A DNA stretch of 42,146 nt from Anaerolineae bacterium (GCA_019913005.1 JAIOHL010000217.1:1-42146), one strand, 5' to 3'; shown: positions 24,835 through 34,094, counted from the stretch's first letter. Notes: a model not told the origin generated them from the sequence alone. Translations and numbers: made by a program.

Positions 24835-27732
24835 TTAGTCAGCCTCATCAACCCATTCAGAAGCATCCGAAGTCGGTTCGGATTCCGACAGCTCGCCTTC
24901 TGTTTTACCCAGATAGATGGTCATTTTAACCAGATTACCCCCCTCTGGCAGACGGGTAATTTCTACTTCGTCCATCAAACTTTGGATGAAGAACAATCCC
25001 CATCCGCGATCCGGTGCGCTGGTGCCGGGGGCAGGTAGTGGGTCTGGAATAGATTGCCGTCCACGATCTTCAACGCGAATTTGCAGGTGGCCGGGCGCAG
25101 CGCTCAAAAGCACCGTGACTGCCGAGGAGCGGTCTTGCAAATTTCCGTGTTCAATCGCGTTCATGCAGGCTTCGGCCACAGCCGTCTTGAGGTCATCAAT
25201 CCGGTCTTCGGTAAAGCCCATTTCGCGGGCAATCGCTTCGGCGGCGTTGCGGGCCACCTTCTCAAATCCTAAGGTGCTGGGTAAAAACAACTCAACGTTT
25301 TGCCTCGGCATTGAATAGCTCTCCGTCCCTGTCGAGAAATCAAGATGATGAAAAATAGAGGGTTTCTTGGCTGGCTCATCTTCGGCAATTAGCGTCCGAG
25401 AATCGTCCTCGTCAAGCAGTTCTTTTCCATTGGGAAAATCAGGGCTAGTGGATATTCTTGACCCCGGCATTGCGGATAGGGTGGGGCGCTCCACTTGCAG
25501 TGGGCGCAGTACCATCACCGTGATGTCGTCTTGGGCCACTTCTTTATCAAGATGTTTATCAACGGCCTCCACGATTTCTTTGAGAATGTCCTCAGCATTG
25601 GCGTCGTCGGCAATCTTGTTTAGCAGTTGTTCGAGGCGTTCAAAGCCAAAGAATTCACCCCGCCGATTCATCGCCTCAACAATGCCGTCGCTAAACAGCA
25701 CCATTGCCCGACCCGGCTGAAGTTGCAATGATTTGGTGGTGTAATGCGTTTGCTGACTTGACCCCAATGGATACCCACCCACATCCACAAAATCCCATGC
25801 CCCCTCTTCATCCCGCACATAGGGCTGAACCATACCGGCATTAGCGATGGTGAATTCGTAGCTATTGGGGTCGAAGAGTGCTGCAATCAAGGCGCTATTC
25901 ATCTGATTTTGCAACAGACGATCCAAGAGACGTTCATTTAATGCGTTCAAAAGTTCACCGGGATAACGATGGCGGTTGACTTCATCACGCAGCGCGGTGG
26001 TGATGACCGCCATAATCAAGGCGGCAGGCATACCCTTACCGCTCACATCCCCGATGAAAATCCCCAGTTGACGGTCTGGCAGGGGCAAAATTTGGAAATA
26101 GTCGCCGCTGACTTGACGGGCGGCCAGCGAGGTGAAGGCAATCTCCAATTCGGGTAGATTAGGTGGCTCAGTGGGCAGCAAGCTGGTTTGGATGCCACGC
26201 GCAACGGTAAGCTCCTGCTCAATACGTTTTACGTCCATATCGTGCAGGCGTGCATTTTGCAGAGCGACACTGGCCTGATCGGAAAACGCTTCGGCAAGTT
26301 CCACATCTTGGGAGGTAAAAGCATCTATTGTGCGCCCATTGACGTTCAAAACACCCACCGAACGCTCAAATACTCGTAGGGGCAGACCCATCCATGATTG
26401 AATATCGCTACCGGGCAGGGGTGTCCACCGTTCATCGTGAGCAGTGTCTTGAATAATGACCGGGTGTCCACGCGCAATAACCTCGCGGGCCGCACGGGCT
26501 TCGGTGGCTAGAAAGGTAGTTTGGGCATGGGCCTCCGCGTCATCGCCACGATGGGTCGCCACTTCTAACAGGCCTCGGTCATTTAACAGCAGAATCGAAG
26601 CGCTATAGAAGGGAATTAACTTTTGTAATTCCGACAAAATCCGATCCAATACAGTTTGCAGGTCAAGTGATGAATTAAGGGCGCGGGAGACCTCTAACAA
26701 AGCGCGGGCAGTACGTTGGGCGCTGGCCTCCGCACGGCGGCGGCTTGTTTCACGCACCAGACGGCGTACCCCGAAGAAGACTAGAATTGCAATTAAGACA
26801 CTCGTGCCGATTGCCATCACCGAAATAAGCTGAATATCGCCTGCTACCAAGTTACTGGCTTCATCAGTATCTTGACTTAGCATCAAGATAAACGAATAGC
26901 CACTTACCTGCACCGGCGCAATGGCCGCAATACGTTCTGTTCCCCTAGGGCTATAAGTCCGCGAAACAGAATCCCCGCCAGCCAGAATGTTTTGTAGGAT
27001 CGTGGCCGGGAAGGCTTCGCGCACGTCCGAGATGGTCTCGCCTTCGGTACGGGCCTGATACAGCAGCGTTCCTTCATTATCTAGGATCCACAACTGACCT
27101 GATTCGGAATCTACAAACCCATCGAGACTGAGGTCTTGACTAAAAATAGCGTCAAGATCAAGCTCATACACTAGATATTCAGTATTGCCGGTGCGGGCTT
27201 CAACTGGGGTTATCAGCAAATAATCGGGGCGAGCCTGTCCGGAGCGAATGACGCGGTATATCTGGGTAGGTAACTCGATTACCCCACCCTCTGTTGTCAG
27301 TTCAAGCAGTTCCGACGGAATGGTAAATGGATATTCTTCGCCTTGTTCAATAAGGTCGTTAAATTGAGTAGGCCACGCATAACGTGGGCGGCCCCTAAAA
27401 TCGAAGCGGGTGACACTATTTACTGTGTTTTGGCGTTCAGCCCGTTCAATATTCGCCTCAATTGCGGCAATGGCTTGCGGTGTTTGGCTTGTGCCAATCC
27501 CTTGAATCTCCGGCGAACTAGAAAGGCTAATAATTTCAAAACTAAGACTGTTAAAATAGGCTTCTGTTTGCTGGGCAACCGACGTGCTAATCTGTAATTG
27601 CTGAACTTTGAACTGGTCTAACACGGTGCGCCCGATCACACTCGAGGCGAACAGCGTTACCACGCCAATCAGTGCTACAATCAGCACCACACCCAATCCG
27701 GCAAGGATAGAAATCGGGAAACGCCGTTCCAA
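24835..27732 (-). CDS. Membrane sensor with GAF, PP2C (SpoIIE) phosphatase and RsbW-type HATPase domains
   Basis: 965 residues from the chosen start. Order: membrane helix (8-32), extracytoplasmic Cache-like sensor (about 35-300), second helix (304-326), GAF (about 345-495), PP2C phosphatase (about 525-745; D562 in GDVSGKG, D682 in FSDG, D735-D736 in QDDIT), linker, and HATPase kinase (about 825-945; Asn858 in EACMNAIEHGN, D889 in DRGR, then GWGL). It would dephosphorylate and possibly also phosphorylate the STAS protein encoded just downstream. The frame reaches a GTG at 27804, but an extended -10 promoter lies inside that stretch. The TTG at 27732 has GGGAG seven bases upstream, so I use it. 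Confidence 0.88.
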   Translation of the reverse strand: MERRFPISILAGLGVVLIVALIGVVTLFASSVIGRTVLDQFKVQQLQISTSVAQQTEAYFNSLSFEIISLSSSPEIQGIGTSQTPQAIAAIEANIERAERQNTVNSVTRFDFRGRPRYAWPTQFNDLIEQGEEYPFTIPSELLELTTEGGVIELPTQIYRVIRSGQARPDYLLITPVEARTGNTEYLVYELDLDAIFSQDLSLDGFVDSESGQLWILDNEGTLLYQARTEGETISDVREAFPATILQNILAGGDSVSRTYSPRGTERIAAIAPVQVSGYSFILMLSQDTDEASNLVAGDIQLISVMAIGTSVLIAILVFFGVRRLVRETSRRRAEASAQRTARALLEVSRALNSSLDLQTVLDRILSELQKLIPFYSASILLLNDRGLLEVATHRGDDAEAHAQTTFLATEARAAREVIARGHPVIIQDTAHDERWTPLPGSDIQSWMGLPLRVFERSVGVLNVNGRTIDAFTSQDVELAEAFSDQASVALQNARLHDMDVKRIEQELTVARGIQTSLLPTEPPNLPELEIAFTSLAARQVSGDYFQILPLPDRQLGIFIGDVSGKGMPAALIMAVITTALRDEVNRHRYPGELLNALNERLLDRLLQNQMNSALIAALFDPNSYEFTIANAGMVQPYVRDEEGAWDFVDVGGYPLGSSQQTHYTTKSLQLQPGRAMVLFSDGIVEAMNRRGEFFGFERLEQLLNKIADDANAEDILKEIVEAVDKHLDKEVAQDDITVMVLRPLQVERPTLSAMPGSRISTSPDFPNGKELLDEDDSRTLIAEDEPAKKPSIFHHLDFSTGTESYSMPRQNVELFLPSTLGFEKVARNAAEAIAREMGFTEDRIDDLKTAVAEACMNAIEHGNLQDRSSAVTVLLSAAPGHLQIRVEDRGRQSIPDPLPAPGTSAPDRGWGLFFIQSLMDEVEITRLPEGGNLVKMTIYLGKTEGELSESEPTSDASEWVDEAD

Positions 27733-27778
27733 AAGACTACTCCCTAAAAAATAAATAAAGACAGTGTTGATATAGGGG

Positions 27779-27787
27779 ATTATAGCA
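27779..27787 (-). promoter_or_regulatory. Extended -10 promoter of the sensor-phosphatase gene
   Basis: On the minus strand TGC-TATAAT (27787 to 27779) is a perfect extended -10 element. The predicted start site is downstream of the GTG at 27804 and upstream of the TTG at 27732, which fixes the start choice. Confidence 0.6.
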
Positions 27788-27817
27788 TATTTTCTCAATG
27801 CCACCTGTGGTCTAATG

Positions 27818-27826
27818 TGGTATACT
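27818..27826 (+). promoter_or_regulatory. Extended -10 promoter of tatA
   Basis: TGG-TATACT at 27818-27826. It is divergent from the sensor-phosphatase promoter, with the two -10 elements about 40 bases apart. Confidence 0.5.
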
Positions 27827-27869
27827 TTGGGATAGATGTTTCAAACACATGGTAGAGAAGGATTATTCA

Positions 27870-28052
27870 ATGGCTGGTCTTGGTGCACCGGAATTGTTTT
27901 TAATTCTGATCGTGGTGCTGCTTCTGTTTGGTGTTGGGCGGGTGTCACGGGTTGGCGGCGAACTCGGTTCAGCCATTCGTGAATTCCGTAAGGGCCTGCA
28001 AGGAAACGAAGAAGACAAAGACTCTAAAAATACGCAAACTCCTCACCAATAG
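27870..28052 (+). CDS. tatA: Twin-arginine translocase subunit TatA
   Basis: 60 residues: one hydrophobic helix (PELFLILIVVLLLFG), the FG hinge, an amphipathic helix (GGELGSAIREFRKGL) and a charged tail, all typical of TatA/TatE. It multimerises to form the protein-conducting element of the Tat pathway. The ATG at 27870 has GAAGGA seven bases upstream and gives the canonical MAGLGAPEL start; an ATG at 27849 would add seven atypical residues. tatC is not in the window. A terminator follows. Confidence 0.93.
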   Translation: MAGLGAPELFLILIVVLLLFGVGRVSRVGGELGSAIREFRKGLQGNEEDKDSKNTQTPHQ

Positions 28053-28084
28053 TACCGCTTTATATAGCTGATGTTGGTTGAAGT

Positions 28085-28132
28085 AAAAGCTCTGAACGAC
28101 TAACTTATCATCCCGTTGTTCAGGGCTTTTTC
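28085..28132 (+). terminator. Rho-independent terminator after tatA
   Basis: AAAAGCTCTGAAC (28085-28097) pairs with GTTCAGGGCTTTT (28118-28130) with one G-U pair and ends in a T-run. Confidence 0.75.
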
Positions 28133-28171
28133 GGTTACTTATTCTGTTCATCATGTTGGATTAAAATTGCC

Positions 28172-29263
28172 TTGACGACCCAAACATACCGCATTCCCCT
28201 GCTCTATTCGCACCACCATCAAGAACACGCCCCAACACTCGAAACACATCATGCCAAAATCCTAAATTATCCAGAAGTGCCACGTCGCGCCGAGATTATT
28301 CGGGGACATTTGTTGGCAACAGGTTTGATGCAGCCGATCATAGTAGAAACCTCCATGTCGAAGTCCGACATCTGCCAAACCCTCGACGCAGGCATGGTGG
28401 ATTATCTTGAAGCGATCTCCCGCGACATGGCAACTCTGACGACGGAAAGCCTATCCTCATTCTATTCGCTGCAAGATACTGACCCCGCCCATTTTTACCG
28501 CTACCCCTCGGTTTTCCCACAGCGTGACCGGATTTACCACTCCCATCAAAGCCTGATGGGACTGCATGGCTATTATTGTTTTGATAAAGATGCCCCCGTT
28601 GGTAAAGGCACATGGGAAGCCGCCCTTTATTCCGCCACTATTGCCCATCAAGGCGCGGGGATGATTTTGGAAGGACATCCACTGATCTATTCCCTATGCC
28701 GTCCTCCCGGTCACCATGCCAGCCGCGATTTAATGGGAGGCTATTGTTATTTCAACAACGCGGCCATCGCCGCCACTCGCCTGCTCGAAAAAGGGACAGT
28801 CGCCATCATTGATATTGACTATCATCATGGCAATGGTACACAGGAAATTTTCTGGAACGAGCCGCGTGTCTTGTTTACGTCCATCCATGCCCACCCCGAT
28901 GGCGAATACCCTTATTTCACGGGTTATGCCGAAGAAACAGGTGGCCCGGCTGCACCCAACACGAATCTCAATTTTCCGCTGCACGCCGGAGCTACTGAGG
29001 CCACATTTTTAGCCGCGCTGGATGAGTTATTGGCAGGAGTGCGGGCCTTCAATCCGGCTTCGATTGTGGTGTCACTGGGTTTTGATGCCTTTGAGCAAGA
29101 CCCACTTGGCACATTCAAGTTGAAAGTGGAGAGCTATTTCAAGATTGCCCAAAAAATTACCGCCCTACAGCTACCAACATTGCTGGTACAAGAGGGCGGC
29201 TATGCAGTGGATATGTTAGGGGTGCTGGCCGAGCAGTTTGTTAATGGGATGCTGGCGCGATGA
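28172..29263 (+). CDS. Histone deacetylase family / acetylpolyamine amidohydrolase-like protein
   Basis: 363-residue arginase-fold zinc deacetylase. Motifs: RPPGHHA (H181, H182), GGYCYFNNAAIAA, DIDYHHGNGTQ with zinc ligands D216 and H218, third ligand D305 in GFDAFEQDP, and the closing QEGGY. Bacterial members deacetylate acetylated polyamines or other N-acetyl amines; the precise substrate is not readable here. Initiation is probably at TTG (28172), since no ATG precedes the conserved N-terminal PLLYSHHHQEH; its ribosome binding site is weak. The 3' end overlaps the convergent ATP-grasp gene by 23 bases. The neighbourhood (ATP-grasp ligase, KamA) hints at lysine or polyamine chemistry. Confidence 0.88.
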   Translation: MTTQTYRIPLLYSHHHQEHAPTLETHHAKILNYPEVPRRAEIIRGHLLATGLMQPIIVETSMSKSDICQTLDAGMVDYLEAISRDMATLTTESLSSFYSLQDTDPAHFYRYPSVFPQRDRIYHSHQSLMGLHGYYCFDKDAPVGKGTWEAALYSATIAHQGAGMILEGHPLIYSLCRPPGHHASRDLMGGYCYFNNAAIAATRLLEKGTVAIIDIDYHHGNGTQEIFWNEPRVLFTSIHAHPDGEYPYFTGYAEETGGPAAPNTNLNFPLHAGATEATFLAALDELLAGVRAFNPASIVVSLGFDAFEQDPLGTFKLKVESYFKIAQKITALQLPTLLVQEGGYAVDMLGVLAEQFVNGMLAR

Positions 29264-30341
29264 CATTTTGACGAACGGCGGCAAGTTCAGCAATGGTGTT
29301 AATCAGCCGTTCATAGGGCCAGCCACCTGCTTGGGCCTGCAAACACAAATCGCTATACCCCGGATTTAACCCCGGCAGTGGATTGACCTCCAAAATATAG
29401 GGCTGATGGTCGCGGGTGGCGTCCAATCTGAAATCTACCCGTGCCACATCCCGACAGCCTGTCACACGGAACACCGCCGCCGCCAGTTTTTTCAAGTGTT
29501 CCTCTTGGGCAGGTTCAAGCGGTGCGGGACAGAAATAGTGGTAATCATCCGCCAATTCGACCTTCATACGGTTGGTGTAGATGTCGCCACCTTCGTCCGC
29601 ATAAGCCGAAAATTCGACCTCCAAGTTGGGCAAAAATTCGAGACCTTCCAATAATTCATCCGGTAGTTCTCGCTCACTGATTTTGCGGGCCGTCGTTGGT
29701 GTGACATTGCCCACCATACCCACCATGACCTCACGTCCCTGCACATAATGTTCCACCAAAATAGGTTGATTATAGCGGGAGAGTTGTTTGGCGACCTGTG
29801 AACGCAGTTCGACAACGGTTCGCACAATACTTTCCGGACTGACCCCCATACTTGTCCCTTCGCGGCTTGGTTTGACAAACAGCGGAAACGCCAGCTCGTC
29901 GCCCTTCAGCAAATCGGCATCAATCGGCTCATCGGCGCTCTCAAATACCTGAAATTCTGGTGTGGGCAGACCATGATAGTGCAGTACACGCTTGGTCATG
30001 GGTTTATCGAGAGCCAATGCCAATGTCAACACCTTACTCCCGGTATAGGGCAAACGTAGCATTTCCAACACCGCTGGGATTTGGGCCTCCCGCCCATCCC
30101 CGAAGTGGCTTTCAGCAATATTGAAACACAGGTCAGGTTGATACGCCTGCAATTTCTCCACAAGACTATAGGGCGGCAGGATATTGGCCTCGAAAAATTC
30201 GGCTTGGTGTCCGCCAGATTCGAGGGCCGCGATAATGGCGTTAATGGTTTTAGGGCTGTCGAGGTCGTCCCATTGGTCAGGTGTCATACCTTCCCATGTA
30301 GGGGCATTTTTCTTGAGATTGGCAAGCACCGCAATACGCAT
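29241..30341 (-). CDS. D-alanine--D-alanine-ligase-like ATP-grasp protein
   Basis: 366 residues with ATP-grasp features: FVKPSREGTSMGVS (ATP-binding strand and small loop), ILVEHYVQGREVMVGMVGN, and VARVDFRLD with ILEVNPLPGLNP at the metal site. It joins a carboxylate to an amine with ATP. The N-terminal region (MRIAVLANLKKNAP...) differs from true Ddl, and no mur/fts genes are near, so a cell-wall role is doubtful. It lies 75 bases downstream of kamA on the same strand, suggesting ligation of a beta-amino acid or a lysine-derived product (inference). Confidence 0.8.
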   Translation of the reverse strand: MRIAVLANLKKNAPTWEGMTPDQWDDLDSPKTINAIIAALESGGHQAEFFEANILPPYSLVEKLQAYQPDLCFNIAESHFGDGREAQIPAVLEMLRLPYTGSKVLTLALALDKPMTKRVLHYHGLPTPEFQVFESADEPIDADLLKGDELAFPLFVKPSREGTSMGVSPESIVRTVVELRSQVAKQLSRYNQPILVEHYVQGREVMVGMVGNVTPTTARKISERELPDELLEGLEFLPNLEVEFSAYADEGGDIYTNRMKVELADDYHYFCPAPLEPAQEEHLKKLAAAVFRVTGCRDVARVDFRLDATRDHQPYILEVNPLPGLNPGYSDLCLQAQAGGWPYERLINTIAELAAVRQNVIAPASH

Positions 30342-30384
30342 GGTCTGTTATTTATTCCTCGGATGTTTTATGAAACAGGATTTG

Positions 30385-30408
30385 AGAGGGGCGGGTGTCC
30401 ACCCCTCT
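30385..30408 (-). other. Hairpin between kamA and the ATP-grasp gene
   Basis: AGAGGGG (30385-30391) pairs with CCCCTCT (30402-30408). No T-run follows on the minus strand, so it may stabilise an mRNA end or be a partial terminator. A second small stem, TGTTT/AAACA, lies at 30364-30377. Confidence 0.4.
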
Positions 30409-30416
30409 AGTGAGTT

Positions 30417-31988
30417 TTATTCGTGGTGTCCGTTGCTGGAACCATTGCCATTATGCCCGTTACCGTTGTGACCGTTCCCGTTATGCCCATGTCCATTTCC
30501 ATTCCCAGAAGTCTGGGTATCACGCTGAATGGGGATTGGCAGGTGCATCAAGGGTGATTCTTCCCCGACACCATAGGGTTTCCACTTGGCCTCGTCACCG
30601 TTTAGACGATGTTGTGCCCCTCCGCGACTATGCAATTCGTCAAACCCTTCTGGCTTGATGGCAAGCGAACGCCCTTCCAGTAGATCAATCACTCCACCCT
30701 GACCCGGTTCAGGCCGTTCGGGGGCAAAACGATCCAGATGGTCAATCATATGCGGGTCGTAATCTTCCGGTTCGACATAGGTTGTGATGTAGCCCTCATA
30801 ATTGCGCAGCACCACCTTACCGGGGGCTTGGCTAATCATGTATTGGGGCATCACTGGAATCTTGCCGCCACCGCCGGGGGCATCTACCACATAGGTCGGG
30901 ATGGCATAGCCGCTGGTGTGACCGCGCAGCCCTTCAATCACCTCAATACCTTTGGCGACGGTAGTGCGAAAGTGGCCCGCGCCTTTGACCAAATCGCATT
31001 GATAAAGGTAGTAGGGCCGGACACGATTGTGTACCAGTTTATGTACCAGTTCGCGCTGGATATTCACACTGTCATTGATACCCGCCAGCAGCACACTTTG
31101 ATTGCCCAACGGAATGCCTGCATCAGCCAACTTCGCCAATGCTTGACTGAGTTCCGGCGTGATTTCTTTGGGATGATTGATATGCACGTTCATCCATAAG
31201 GGGTGGAACTGCCGCAGCATCGCTGTGAACTCTTCGGTGATACGCATCGGCAGGAAAATTGGCACCCGTGTACCGATGCGAATGATCTCAATATGTTCGA
31301 TTTCGCGCAGACTTGCCAGAATATGTTCTAGCATTTTCGGCGCAAGAGTCAGTGGGTCACCCCCACTGAGCAGCACGTCGCGTACCTGTGGCGTATTGCG
31401 CAAATATTCCAACTGCATCTCAAATTCAGTTTTGCTGAAGGTGGCGTGTGAATCGCCTACGATGCGGCTGCGTGTGCAATAGCGGCAGTAGCTGGCACAT
31501 TGGGTGGTTAGCAGCATCAACACACGATCAGGATAACGATGCACCAACCCCGGCACAGGACTATGTTTATCCTCTGCCAAGCTGTCTTCCATCATCCCCT
31601 CAAAGGCTTGCAGTTCACGCCCCAACGGGATGACCTGTCGCCGAATCGGGCAGAAGGGGTCATCGGGGTCAATCAAACTGGCAAAATAGGGAGTGACATC
31701 TACCCGAAATTTATCTTCCGCCGACAGCCCTTCAATTTCTTCAGGGGTCAGGTGGATAATTTGGGAAAGCTCTTCTAGCGTGTTGAGCCGATGGGCCAAT
31801 TGCCAGCGCCAGTCAAACCATTTTTCATCTGGGATGTCTGCCCAAATTGAAGGCCGAGGGGTTTGTTTAGGTTGTGTGTGTCGCGTTGGTTCTAACGTTG
31901 AAAGTGGAGTAGAAAGTGTTTGCCTGACCCGTTGTCCGGGAGGTTCGGGTGGCTCTGAAAGCTCTTCAGTTTCTGTGACTTGCAGCAT
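30417..31988 (-). CDS. kamA: Lysine 2,3-aminomutase
   Basis: Radical SAM, PLP-dependent enzyme converting L-lysine to beta-lysine. From the chosen start (523 residues) the cluster motif is C164-x3-C168-x2-C171 (CASYCRYC), and the PLP Lys376 is in APGGGGKIPVMPQY. WADIPDEKWFDWRWQL before the catalytic core is typical of KamA. The frame reaches 32051, but the ATG at 31988 has GGAG ten bases upstream. There is an N-terminal Pro/Thr-rich extension of ~45 residues. A C-terminal tail of Gly/Asn/His repeats (about 28 residues) could bind metal. No beta-lysine acetyltransferase (AblB) gene is visible nearby; the adjacent ATP-grasp protein may use the product. Confidence 0.93.
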   Translation of the reverse strand: MLQVTETEELSEPPEPPGQRVRQTLSTPLSTLEPTRHTQPKQTPRPSIWADIPDEKWFDWRWQLAHRLNTLEELSQIIHLTPEEIEGLSAEDKFRVDVTPYFASLIDPDDPFCPIRRQVIPLGRELQAFEGMMEDSLAEDKHSPVPGLVHRYPDRVLMLLTTQCASYCRYCTRSRIVGDSHATFSKTEFEMQLEYLRNTPQVRDVLLSGGDPLTLAPKMLEHILASLREIEHIEIIRIGTRVPIFLPMRITEEFTAMLRQFHPLWMNVHINHPKEITPELSQALAKLADAGIPLGNQSVLLAGINDSVNIQRELVHKLVHNRVRPYYLYQCDLVKGAGHFRTTVAKGIEVIEGLRGHTSGYAIPTYVVDAPGGGGKIPVMPQYMISQAPGKVVLRNYEGYITTYVEPEDYDPHMIDHLDRFAPERPEPGQGGVIDLLEGRSLAIKPEGFDELHSRGGAQHRLNGDEAKWKPYGVGEESPLMHLPIPIQRDTQTSGNGNGHGHNGNGHNGNGHNGNGSSNGHHE

Positions 31989-32117
31989 TGCGTTATTACT
32001 CCAATTAAATAGCCGAACAATGTCGGCTAAGGGTGTACAAGGGTAAAGCACGATTAACCATATAAAATTATAGTACGTTTTTTCATCAGTGGAACTACCA
32101 ATTTTTAGGTGTTTTGC

Positions 32118-34094
32118 CTATTGGGGTCTGACCTCAAAAGTTCCACCATAAATCACCGTTCCGCCCTGTGCATCACGCAGTTGTTCAAAGCCCCCATCCG
32201 GCAGCTTTCGATACACGGTCACTGCCCAAATATAACGGGTTGGTGGCATGTCAAGCGGAATATCAAATTCGTGATAATCCTGCACGACCTCATCTTTGAC
32301 CCAGCGTGATGTGGCATACATGCCAATGACTGGAGATTGAATATCCTGTGACCAGACCGTCTGCCAATCTTGCGTCAAAATATGCAGCGAGATCGAATAA
32401 TCCGCATCCAAATCGGCCAGCGCCTGCCATGTCAACGTAATCGGTGCGAACTGCCCTGCCTCATACACGGTATCCTCTACCTTATATCCCACCAATGCCA
32501 GTTGCAGTTGCCCATCTGGGGTAAAGAATTGTGTCCCCAATGGAGTGATGTCTGTCGGCATGGTGAAATTCGGTTCACGCCCCAAGCAAACCAGTGCCCC
32601 CACATTAGTCGGATGCCACATCTCATCTACTGGGATATGTCGCGCCACACAAATATTGCGATTAGTATTGGTATATTGGCTGAGTTTTTGCACCGGATAA
32701 ACCAACTCCAAATCGGGCCGTACATCCTCAACTTTCTGGTAATACCACAAAATCGTGACTTGCTCCCAATCACTTAAGACGACGGCATCGGGGGGCAGAT
32801 TTTTCATCTCGCTCGCCAACCGATCTCCCATATCCCCGACCTTGAGAGTATCTCGCCATAAATCGAGCGGCTTGCCATAGATTGCTTCTTCGCGCCGTTC
32901 AGGATAGGCATCCCATAATTGCCAGACGGGGAGTAAGATGAGGGCTATCCCCGCCATGATAAATTGTGGCACAAACCGACGGAAATCTAAGTATGATGGG
33001 GAGCCGCTTTTTCCGAGTTTTTGCTCCACCCATTCCAAAATCGCTTTTAAACCATAGACGTAGGTGTAAATCATGATGATGAACGATGGGGGATAATAAG
33101 TGAATGGGCGCACATTATCCCGATAATTAGCTGAAAGTAGGGCTTGCAGTGCAAAACTGATGCCCAAGAAGAGTGCCCCACCCGGCAAACGGCGTATCAT
33201 CACAAGCAGGCCCAATAAAGCCGTGATTAGAATGGGGAAGGGGTAATCATCCAGCAAAAAGCGCCCATATTTGCCCAACTCGTCTAAAAGCCCTTCAAGA
33301 ACAAAGGCATTTTTGGCGGTATGCCGATCCATCATCCAATCTATCCATTCACGTACTGTGTCGGGTTGCCATTCACTGGGGGCAAGCTGACGGGCTTGCA
33401 TGACGGGCAGAAAAATCGGGTAAACCAGCAGAGGCGGCAGCAGTACCAACCCAATGCAGATCAGAGTACGTCGCCAATTCTTGAGAACCGCCTGTCGTTC
33501 ATAAAACAGCACTAGTGGCACAATGCCAAACGCAAACAGCAGCATGGTACGGTGATGCAAAAAACTGATGCCATAGGCCAATGAAAGGGCATACAGTAGT
33601 TTGTCGCCATAGGGTTTTTCACGGTCTGCTGCCCACCAAAGTGCCAGTCCGACCACCAGCGCCACAAAAATAGTATTAAAGGCATATTTATCAGCGATCA
33701 CAGCCTGCTGCCAAAAAGTACCCCCCAAACCGAGGGTCAGGCCCGCGATGACCGCCCCTAGCCGCGATTCGTGTAGCCTATAAACAAAAGCCGTTACAAT
33801 CGCACAAGAAAACGCCCCTGAAGCCGCTGCCAACAGATTCATCCGCCATGCTACCGTGCCAATTGGGATAATTTTTGACCACACGTACCCCAACAGCACA
33901 TACAAGGGGTGTCCGGTAGGATGGGTCAACGCCAATATCGGGCCAGCATATTGCATTTCTCCCGCATCCCCTCCCACCGTCCCCGGCAGCAGAGTACGAA
34001 TATAAATAGCCAGCAACCCGATAAACACCCCAATCACCACGAGCCAGCGATTCTGAAAAAGCCGATTTAACAACGCCACAGCCTGAACCTTCAT
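32118..34094 (-). CDS. DUF2723-type membrane glycosyltransferase-like protein
   Basis: 658 residues. The first periplasmic loop after helix 1 has GDAGEMQYAGPILALTHPTGHPLY, the signature of DUF2723 (GT-C fold) proteins, with the acidic D-x-G-E pair near residue 43. About 10 membrane helices follow to residue ~410, then a soluble beta-rich domain of ~240 residues. Such proteins transfer sugars from polyprenyl-phosphate donors outside the membrane. ATG at 34094. The divergent membrane protein at 34296 probably belongs to the same envelope-glycan theme. Confidence 0.85.
   Translation of the reverse strand: MKVQAVALLNRLFQNRWLVVIGVFIGLLAIYIRTLLPGTVGGDAGEMQYAGPILALTHPTGHPLYVLLGYVWSKIIPIGTVAWRMNLLAAASGAFSCAIVTAFVYRLHESRLGAVIAGLTLGLGGTFWQQAVIADKYAFNTIFVALVVGLALWWAADREKPYGDKLLYALSLAYGISFLHHRTMLLFAFGIVPLVLFYERQAVLKNWRRTLICIGLVLLPPLLVYPIFLPVMQARQLAPSEWQPDTVREWIDWMMDRHTAKNAFVLEGLLDELGKYGRFLLDDYPFPILITALLGLLVMIRRLPGGALFLGISFALQALLSANYRDNVRPFTYYPPSFIIMIYTYVYGLKAILEWVEQKLGKSGSPSYLDFRRFVPQFIMAGIALILLPVWQLWDAYPERREEAIYGKPLDLWRDTLKVGDMGDRLASEMKNLPPDAVVLSDWEQVTILWYYQKVEDVRPDLELVYPVQKLSQYTNTNRNICVARHIPVDEMWHPTNVGALVCLGREPNFTMPTDITPLGTQFFTPDGQLQLALVGYKVEDTVYEAGQFAPITLTWQALADLDADYSISLHILTQDWQTVWSQDIQSPVIGMYATSRWVKDEVVQDYHEFDIPLDMPPTRYIWAVTVYRKLPDGGFEQLRDAQGGTVIYGGTFEVRPQ

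Noticed and set aside
27733-27804. GTG start of the sensor-phosphatase at 27804
   Set aside because: The extended -10 promoter TGCTATAAT is within this stretch, so it would not be transcribed; TTG at 27732 has a proper ribosome binding site.
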